Both the position numbers and the translations under genes were made by a program. 64,000 nt of DNA from Solirubrobacterales bacterium. Lineage in GTDB: Bacteria > Actinomycetota > Thermoleophilia > Solirubrobacterales > Solirubrobacteraceae. The notes under the pieces are model-generated. The model was given only the letters and a program-made list of their open reading frames with translations, ran no database searches and was not told where the DNA came from. The stretch is taken from positions 1 through 64,000 of the forward strand of contig DAIDJO010000043.1 of NCBI GenBank assembly GCA_027451345.1. Reading direction: 5' to 3'. Of the stretch, positions 58,220 to 64,000 are shown piece by piece. Position 1 is the first letter of the stretch. Each line of letters opens with the position of its first letter.

Positions 58220-58245
58220 GGCGTCAACCGTACCGCCCTTCGTCG
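58204..58245. promoter_or_regulatory. Long hairpin in rpsA-coaE junction enclosing the coaE start codon
   Basis: CGACGAAGGGCGG[C]ACGG...CCGT[A]CCGCCCTTCGTCG: 17 paired bases, one mismatch, 6-nt loop. Confidence 0.7.
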
Positions 58246-58256
58246 GAAGGGTCCGT

Positions 58257-59672
58257 CTAGGCCTGAGAGTCGGCGGCGTCGTCGTCGGCCGAGGCGGCGT
58301 CGGCAGCCGGGTCGGCGGCGGGCTCGTCGGCCTGGGCCTCCGGCGCGGCGGCCTCCGGCGCGGCAGCCTCCGGCGCGGCGGCCTTGGGCTCAGCGGCGTC
58401 GGGCTCAGCGGCGTCGGCCTCAGCGGTGTCGGCGACACCGACCACGTCCTCGGCGAAGACCTCCTCGGAGAGACCGAGCTCCGGCACGTCCTCGATCTCG
58501 TCGGCCGCCGGAGCGACGATCGGGCGCACCGGGAGGACCTGCCCCTCGACCCGCTTGATCGAGAGCGAGAGGCGTCGGCGCTCCGAGTCGATCTCGAGGA
58601 TCTTCACCCGGACCGGGTCACCCGGCTGGATGATCTCGCGCGGGTTCTCGACGTGATGCTGGGCGAGCTCCGAGATGTGGACGAGGCCCTCGACGCCATC
58701 GAGGATCTCCACGAAGGCGCCGAAGGTGACGACCTTCGTGACGGTGCCCTCGAGTTCATCGCCGATGTTGTAGGTGTCCACGACGCGCTGCCACGGGTCC
58801 TCCTGGGTCTGCTTGAGCCCGAGGGAGATGCGCTGACGCTGACGGTCGATGTCGAGCACCTTCACCGACACGGTGTCCCCGATGTTGAGGATCTCCGAGG
58901 GGTGGTTGACGTGCGACCAGGAGAGCTCCGAGATGTGGATCAGGCCGTCGATCCCATCGAGGTCGACGAACGCGCCGAAGTCGACGATGTTCGAGATGAC
59001 GCCCTCCACGACCTGGCCCGGCTGCAGGCGGTCGAGGATGCGCTCGCGGTCCTCCTTGCGCTGCTCCTCGAGCACCGCGCGACGGGAGAGCACGACGTTG
59101 TTGCGCGAGCGGTTGAGCTCGATCACCTTGCACTCGATCGTCGTGCCCATGTACTCGTCGAGATTCGGGACCCGGCGGATGTCGACCAGCGACGCGGGCA
59201 GGAAGCCGCGGACGCCGAGGTCGATGATCAGACCGCCCTTGACGACCTCGATGACCGATCCCTCGACCGGCTCGCCGGACTGCGCGGCGGCCTCGATGCG
59301 GCGCCACGCCTTCTCGAAGCGGGCACGCTTCTTGGAGAGGATCAGCCGGCCGTCCTGATCCTCCTTGGTGAGGACGAGCGCGTCGACCTCCTCGCCGAGG
59401 GAGACCTCGTCGCTCGGGTCGACCGACTTGCGGATCGAAAGCTCGTTGGCGGGAATGACGCCTTCCGACTTGTAGCCGATGTCGACCAGGACCTCGTCGT
59501 TGTCGATGCGCACGACGTGGCCGGTGACGACATCCCCCTCCGAGAAGGGGTGGATCGTCGCGTCATAGTTGGGGACGATCTTGCCGTCGATCTCGAGCAG
59601 CAGGCCGTTGGAACCTTCGACGACCTTGGCGTCCGGAAGTTCGTTGGGGTTGGGAGCGGTGATGGTTGACAT
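58257..59672 (-). CDS. rpsA: 30S ribosomal protein S1
   Basis: Four S1 domains (GHVVRIDNDEVLVDIGYKSEGVIP..., GLIHISELSWSHV, GLVHISELAQHHV); Ala/Pro/Glu-rich tail. Confidence 0.95.
   Translation of the reverse strand: MSTITAPNPNELPDAKVVEGSNGLLLEIDGKIVPNYDATIHPFSEGDVVTGHVVRIDNDEVLVDIGYKSEGVIPANELSIRKSVDPSDEVSLGEEVDALVLTKEDQDGRLILSKKRARFEKAWRRIEAAAQSGEPVEGSVIEVVKGGLIIDLGVRGFLPASLVDIRRVPNLDEYMGTTIECKVIELNRSRNNVVLSRRAVLEEQRKEDRERILDRLQPGQVVEGVISNIVDFGAFVDLDGIDGLIHISELSWSHVNHPSEILNIGDTVSVKVLDIDRQRQRISLGLKQTQEDPWQRVVDTYNIGDELEGTVTKVVTFGAFVEILDGVEGLVHISELAQHHVENPREIIQPGDPVRVKILEIDSERRRLSLSIKRVEGQVLPVRPIVAPAADEIEDVPELGLSEEVFAEDVVGVADTAEADAAEPDAAEPKAAAPEAAAPEAAAPEAQADEPAADPAADAASADDDAADSQA
58336..58425 (-). 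repeat. 15-bp coding tandem repeat in the rpsA 3' end (six units)
   Basis: gcctccggcgcggc[g/a] x3 followed by three diverged 15-mers encoding AAPEA/AEPDA units. Confidence 0.85.
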
Positions 59673-59747
59673 GTGGACCCCCGAGTGTAGCCAGCCAGGG
59701 CCGGCGCATGCACGGCGGCCCGACGATTCCTACACTCCCCAGCCGAT

Positions 59748-60839
59748 ATGCCCACGCGAGCCACGAAGCGCGGCGCCGAGCGCACGCCGATCGATCGTGA
59801 TTGCGACGTCCTGATCTGCGGAGCGAGCTTCGCCGGCCTGGCCGTGGCGCGGGAGCTGGCCGCGTCCGGCGCCCGCGTGATGGTCGTCGACCGCTACGAG
59901 ATCGGGGAGCGCCAGACGTCGGCCTGCGGCATCCCCACGCTCTGGCTCGAGGCGCTCGATCTGATGGGCGCCCACCAGCAGACGTTCCCCGAACTGGTCA
60001 TCCACAGCCCGCACGGCACCGCCCGCTACCGGCTGCCCTGGACCTTCTCGACGTTTGATTACCGGACCCTCTGTGGCCTGCTGGCCGAGCAGGGGGCGTT
60101 CGAGTTCGAGACGGCCACGGTGGAGGGCCGGGACGGCGACACCGTGCACACCGATCGGGGGGACATCCGGGCCCCGCTGATCGTCGACGCGCTCGGCTGG
60201 CGCCGGGTGCTCGGCGCCGGCGACCCGATCCAGCCGCCCGACGCGTACCTCTCCCGAGGGCTCGAGGTGCACCCGCACGGCTCCGGCGATGACCTCGAGA
60301 TCTGGATCGACCGCCGCTATGTGCCGGCCGGTTACGGCTGGAGCTTCCCGGCCGACGGCGAGGTCCGCGTCGGCGTCGGGTCGTTCGACCCGCGCTTCCA
60401 CGTCAAGGAGACGACGGTGGCGCTCGCCCGTGACCTCGATCGCGATCCCGTGCGCTACCAGGGCAACTGGATTCCCCACCGGATCCGGGAGGCGACCGAG
60501 GGCGGCGTCTTCTTCGTCGGCGACTCCGCCGGCCACTGCCTCCCCCTCACGGCCGAGGGGATCCGCACCGCGCTCTACTTCGGGATCGCCTGCGGACGCG
60601 AGCTCGCCGACGTCCTCTCCGGGCGTCAGACGAGGGCCGCGGCACTCGCCCGCTATGGCGCGTTCAGCGCCGCGCACCGCTGGAAGTTCGAGTGGATGCT
60701 GCGCGTGCAACGGCTCATCCCCCGGGTCCCCCCGCGCGTGCTGGGCCCGATGCTCGGCGCGATGGGCGACCGCCGCTTCGTCGCCTGGTCCTTCGAGCAC
60801 TACCTGGCGATCGCGCACCCGTCGTTCGTGACGGGATAG
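59748..60839 (+). CDS. FAD-dependent oxidoreductase, geranylgeranyl reductase-like
   Basis: CDVLICGASFAGLAVARELAASGARVMVVDR; GGVFFVGDSAGHCLPLTAEGIRTALYFG. Confidence 0.88.
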   Translation: MPTRATKRGAERTPIDRDCDVLICGASFAGLAVARELAASGARVMVVDRYEIGERQTSACGIPTLWLEALDLMGAHQQTFPELVIHSPHGTARYRLPWTFSTFDYRTLCGLLAEQGAFEFETATVEGRDGDTVHTDRGDIRAPLIVDALGWRRVLGAGDPIQPPDAYLSRGLEVHPHGSGDDLEIWIDRRYVPAGYGWSFPADGEVRVGVGSFDPRFHVKETTVALARDLDRDPVRYQGNWIPHRIREATEGGVFFVGDSAGHCLPLTAEGIRTALYFGIACGRELADVLSGRQTRAAALARYGAFSAAHRWKFEWMLRVQRLIPRVPPRVLGPMLGAMGDRRFVAWSFEHYLAIAHPSFVTG

Positions 60840-60941
60840 CCGCGGCCGGCTCGCCGCTGCTTCGCCGGCCGGGTCGGACGTCCGCCCGACCCGCGCTCGC
60901 CTTCAGAACGCCGGGGGCCCTGCCGATAGCAGGAGCGAGGC

Positions 60942-63404
60942 ATGGATTCCGAGCTCACCGCCTTCGCCCCGCGGCCCGCACCCCTCTCCAGGCTCCGGGC
61001 GGCCAGCCCGTCCGCGCTGCTGCCGCGGACCGCGTCGCTGCGTCCCGTCGAGCGCCGGCTCGTCACCCTCGGCGTGGTCCTGCTCGCCGCCGCCGCCACC
61101 GCTGACCTCCTGCACGCGTTCCTCGGGCTCGCCCCGAGCTGGGAGGGCGCGCTGGCCGGGCCGGTGGTGGCCGGAAGCGCGATCCTCAACGCCGTCCTGC
61201 TCGCCGCCAGCGCGACCCGCTCCCGCCGGGCCCGCCTGGTGTGGTGCCTGGTGGCCGGCGGCGGCGCCGCCTACGCCATCGGCTGCTGCCTCTGGAACTT
61301 CTGGATCGAGCTCACCCCCGACCCGTCGAGCCCCTCCCTGGCCGATGTCTTCTGGCTCGCCGCCTACCCGCTCGTCGGGGGGGCGATCGTCGTGGCGGGC
61401 GTCGCCACGCTGCGCAATCAGGCCCGGGGGCGCACCCAGGCCAGCGGGCGGGTGATGATCGACGCGCTGGTGGCCACGAGCGCCGCCGTCGCCCTCTGTG
61501 CGGCGTTCATCGTGCCGCCGCTGCTCAGCGCCGCGCGCCGGGATCACGGCGCGCTCGTCACGGACCTGATGTACCCGATCGCCGACATGGTGCTCGGGAT
61601 CCTCGTCGTCGCGCTCCTGAGCGTGCGGGAATGGCGGATCGATCGCACCAGCGGCCTGCTCCTCGCGGCCTTCCCGATCTGGCTGCTCGGCGACAGCACC
61701 TGGGCGCTTGAGATCAGCGGGGACGCGGTGACCGGCAACAGCTCCGTGACCCTCTGCTACCTGATCGGGTTCGCGCTCATCGCGGCTGCGGCCTGGCAGC
61801 CGCTCTCCTCCACCGACCGGCGGCGCCGACCGCGGGCGGCCGAGTCGGCGGCGGCGGGCGCGCACTCGCTCGCCGCGATCCCGGCGCTGCTCGGGCTCGT
61901 GGCGCCGATCATCCTGCTCTACGACCACTTCTTCCGGGTGTCGCTGACGGCGCTGATCCTCACCTGGGTCGCGCTGTTCGCCGCCATCCTGCGGGTCGCC
62001 GTGGCGATGCGCGACTCCCTGGTCCTGCGCGACGCGCAACGCGCGGCGCACACCGACGAGCTGACCGGCCTGGCCAACCGGCGCATGTTCCTCAAGCAGC
62101 TCCATCAGCAGCTCGAGCTCGCCGAGGAGACGGGCGGCTCGCTCACGGCGCTGATGCTCGACCTTGACAACTTCAAGCAGCTGAACGACACCCTCGGGCA
62201 CGACGCCGGCGATGAGCTCCTGCGCCTCACCGGCCCGCGCCTCGTGCGTGCGGCGGGCCGCGGGTCGCTCGTGGCGCGGCTCGGGGGCGACGAGTTCGCG
62301 GTCCTGCTCGAGCGGGGCTGCAGCCGCGAGCAGGCGGGCGCGATGGCCCGCGCGGTACTCGACTCCTTCAACGAGCCGCTGCGGGTCTACGGCCTGGCGC
62401 TGCGCCTGACGGCGAGCGTGGGCATCGCCACCTACCCCCACGACGCCGACGGCTCGGAGTCGCTGCTGAAGTGCGCCGACATCGCGATGTATGAGGCGAA
62501 GCGCTCGCGCCACGGCTGGGAGCACTACTCCTCCGAGCGCGACGTGAACACGCGGGAGCGACTCGAGATGACGGGCGAGCTCGCCACCGCTCTCGCGGGC
62601 GAGGAGATCGAGGTGGCCTTCCAGGCCATCGCCGATACCGGCAGCCGCCGGATCCGCAGCGCCGAGGCGCTCGTGCGCTGGCGGCGGCCCGACGGCAGCC
62701 TGCGCCCCCCGGCGGAGTTCCTCGAGGCGGCCGAGCTCGCCGGCCTCTCACGCCAGCTGACGCGCCGGGTGCTCGGCCTCGCCCTGGACAACGTCGCGCA
62801 GTGGCGGGCGGCCGGGCACCAGATCAGCGTCAACGTCAACGCGACGGTCGCCGACCTCCTCGACGAGTCGTTCCCGGACGAGATCGAGGCGGCCCTGCGC
62901 TCGCGCGCGCTGCCGGGAGCCGCCCTCAAGGTCGAGATCACCGAGAGCTCGATCCTGGCCAACCCGGCGAGGGTCTCGGCGGTACTCGCGCGGCTGCGGG
63001 AGACCGGGGTGCGGATCGCCCTCGATGACTTCGGGACCGGCTACTCGTCGCTCACCCATCTGCGCGAGCTGCTGGTCGACCGCCTGAAGATCGACCGCTC
63101 GTTCGTCAGCCGGATGGGCACCGAGCCGGCCGATGCCGCGATCGTCTACGCGATCATCGAGCTCGCGCACAAGCTGAACCTCAAGGTGATCGCCGAGGGC
63201 GTCGAGGACGAGCGCACCTGGCAGGCGCTGCTCGAGCTCGACTGCGACGCGGTGCAGGGGTACGGGCTGAACCGGCCGATGGAGCCGGCGGCCTTCCGCG
63301 CGCTGCTCGACGAGCGGCGCGCCGCGCAGGAGGCGCGCTACTTGGCCGAGAGCCAGTCGCGCCCGACGCCCGCCTCGACGGCGAGCGGCGGATCCATCGC
63401 GTAG
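60942..63404 (+). CDS. Multi-TM bifunctional diguanylate cyclase/phosphodiesterase (GGDEF-EAL)
   Basis: RLGGDEFAVLLERG; AEALVRWRRPDG; LDDFGTGYSSL; LKIDRSFV; VIAEGVED. Confidence 0.94.
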   Translation: MDSELTAFAPRPAPLSRLRAASPSALLPRTASLRPVERRLVTLGVVLLAAAATADLLHAFLGLAPSWEGALAGPVVAGSAILNAVLLAASATRSRRARLVWCLVAGGGAAYAIGCCLWNFWIELTPDPSSPSLADVFWLAAYPLVGGAIVVAGVATLRNQARGRTQASGRVMIDALVATSAAVALCAAFIVPPLLSAARRDHGALVTDLMYPIADMVLGILVVALLSVREWRIDRTSGLLLAAFPIWLLGDSTWALEISGDAVTGNSSVTLCYLIGFALIAAAAWQPLSSTDRRRRPRAAESAAAGAHSLAAIPALLGLVAPIILLYDHFFRVSLTALILTWVALFAAILRVAVAMRDSLVLRDAQRAAHTDELTGLANRRMFLKQLHQQLELAEETGGSLTALMLDLDNFKQLNDTLGHDAGDELLRLTGPRLVRAAGRGSLVARLGGDEFAVLLERGCSREQAGAMARAVLDSFNEPLRVYGLALRLTASVGIATYPHDADGSESLLKCADIAMYEAKRSRHGWEHYSSERDVNTRERLEMTGELATALAGEEIEVAFQAIADTGSRRIRSAEALVRWRRPDGSLRPPAEFLEAAELAGLSRQLTRRVLGLALDNVAQWRAAGHQISVNVNATVADLLDESFPDEIEAALRSRALPGAALKVEITESSILANPARVSAVLARLRETGVRIALDDFGTGYSSLTHLRELLVDRLKIDRSFVSRMGTEPADAAIVYAIIELAHKLNLKVIAEGVEDERTWQALLELDCDAVQGYGLNRPMEPAAFRALLDERRAAQEARYLAESQSRPTPASTASGGSIA

Positions 63405-64000
63405 GCCGCCTCCATCTCGGTGATGGCGAGCGCGCGGACCCGCTCAGCCTCCTCCTCCGGGCCCTCGAAGAGCAGCTCGTCGTGGATCTGGAGGATCAGC
63501 CGCGTGCGCAGCCCGGCGGTGGCGAGGGCGCGGTGGGCGCGCACCATCGCGATCTTCATGATGTCGGCGGCCGTGCCCTGGATCACCATGTTGACCGCGA
63601 AGCGCTCGCCCTGCTTGCGCATCTCCCAGCGGCGGGAGCGCAGCTCGGGCACCTGCCGGCGGCGGCCGAACAGCGTGGAGACATACCCCTGCTCGGTCCC
63701 CTGCTCGATCGTCGCCTCGATGAAGCGCCGGACGGCGGGGAACCCCTCCAGGTAGCGGTTGATGAACTCGTCGGCCTCGGCCTGCGGGATGTGGAGTCGG
63801 TCGGCCATGCCGTAGGCGGAGAGGCCGTAGACGATCCCGTAGTTGATCATCTTCGACTTGGAGCGCATCCCCGGATCGATGCGGTCGGCCGGGACGTCGA
63901 ACACGCGCATCGCGGTGGCCGTGTGGACGTCCTCGCCGCGGCGGAAGATCTCCTTCAGCACCTCCTCACCGGCAATCTGGGCGAGCAGCCGAAGCTCGAC
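63338..64000 (-). CDS. polA: DNA polymerase I, C-terminal part (truncated by window edge)
   Basis: INYGIVYGLSAYGMADRL, QGTAADIMKIAMV, LILQIHDELLFE; frame open to window end. Confidence 0.95.
   Translation of the reverse strand, partial: VELRLLAQIAGEEVLKEIFRRGEDVHTATAMRVFDVPADRIDPGMRSKSKMINYGIVYGLSAYGMADRLHIPQAEADEFINRYLEGFPAVRRFIEATIEQGTEQGYVSTLFGRRRQVPELRSRRWEMRKQGERFAVNMVIQGTAADIMKIAMVRAHRALATAGLRTRLILQIHDELLFEGPEEEAERVRALAITEMEAAYAMDPPLAVEAGVGRDWLSAK

Overview
High-GC actinobacterial chromosome segment, possibly Thermoleophilia/Solirubrobacterales-like (lineage is a low-confidence impression). It is mostly dense housekeeping and metabolic genes, with no IS elements, prophage or CRISPR visible. 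Left to right: an inositol-catabolism edge (IclR fragment, iolB, Cgl0159-type aldolase, GntR); moaA/mobA; pckG followed by a GxGD membrane protein; fatty-acid genes; rnpB; lexA; tRNA-Leu; a GAF histidine kinase; an mhqO/mhqD-like pair; crcB with a DUF190 protein; a divergent FtsH-like protease with a coupled membrane protein; tRNA-Gln; a stress island (ferritin-like, photolyase, CFA synthase/DUF1365/FAD oxidoreductase, MerR-DICT, ECF sigma/RskA-like anti-sigma); TrkA proteins; ybdK, rex, tsaD-rimI-tsaB-tsaE; a family-4 UDG; panC/panB; uvrA/uvrB; a DUF222-HNH protein; a Drr-type ABC transporter; coaE, rpsA, a GGDEF-EAL protein and the 3' part of polA. The strongest novel signal is a shared promoter, TGATCC-N18-TA (N15 then GCG before TA), found upstream of the ECF sigma operon, the FAD/DUF1365/CFA operon and the ferritin-like gene. 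It suggests an intact SigK/RpoE-like light or singlet-oxygen regulon. Other notable signals: three perfect GAAC-N4-GTTC LexA boxes (lexA, uvrA, uvrB/HNH), a triple-repeat DUF190 protein, an FtsH-like protein with large insertions, a GxGD intramembrane protease candidate, and a hairpin that encloses the coaE start codon. All calls were made by eye without database searches.
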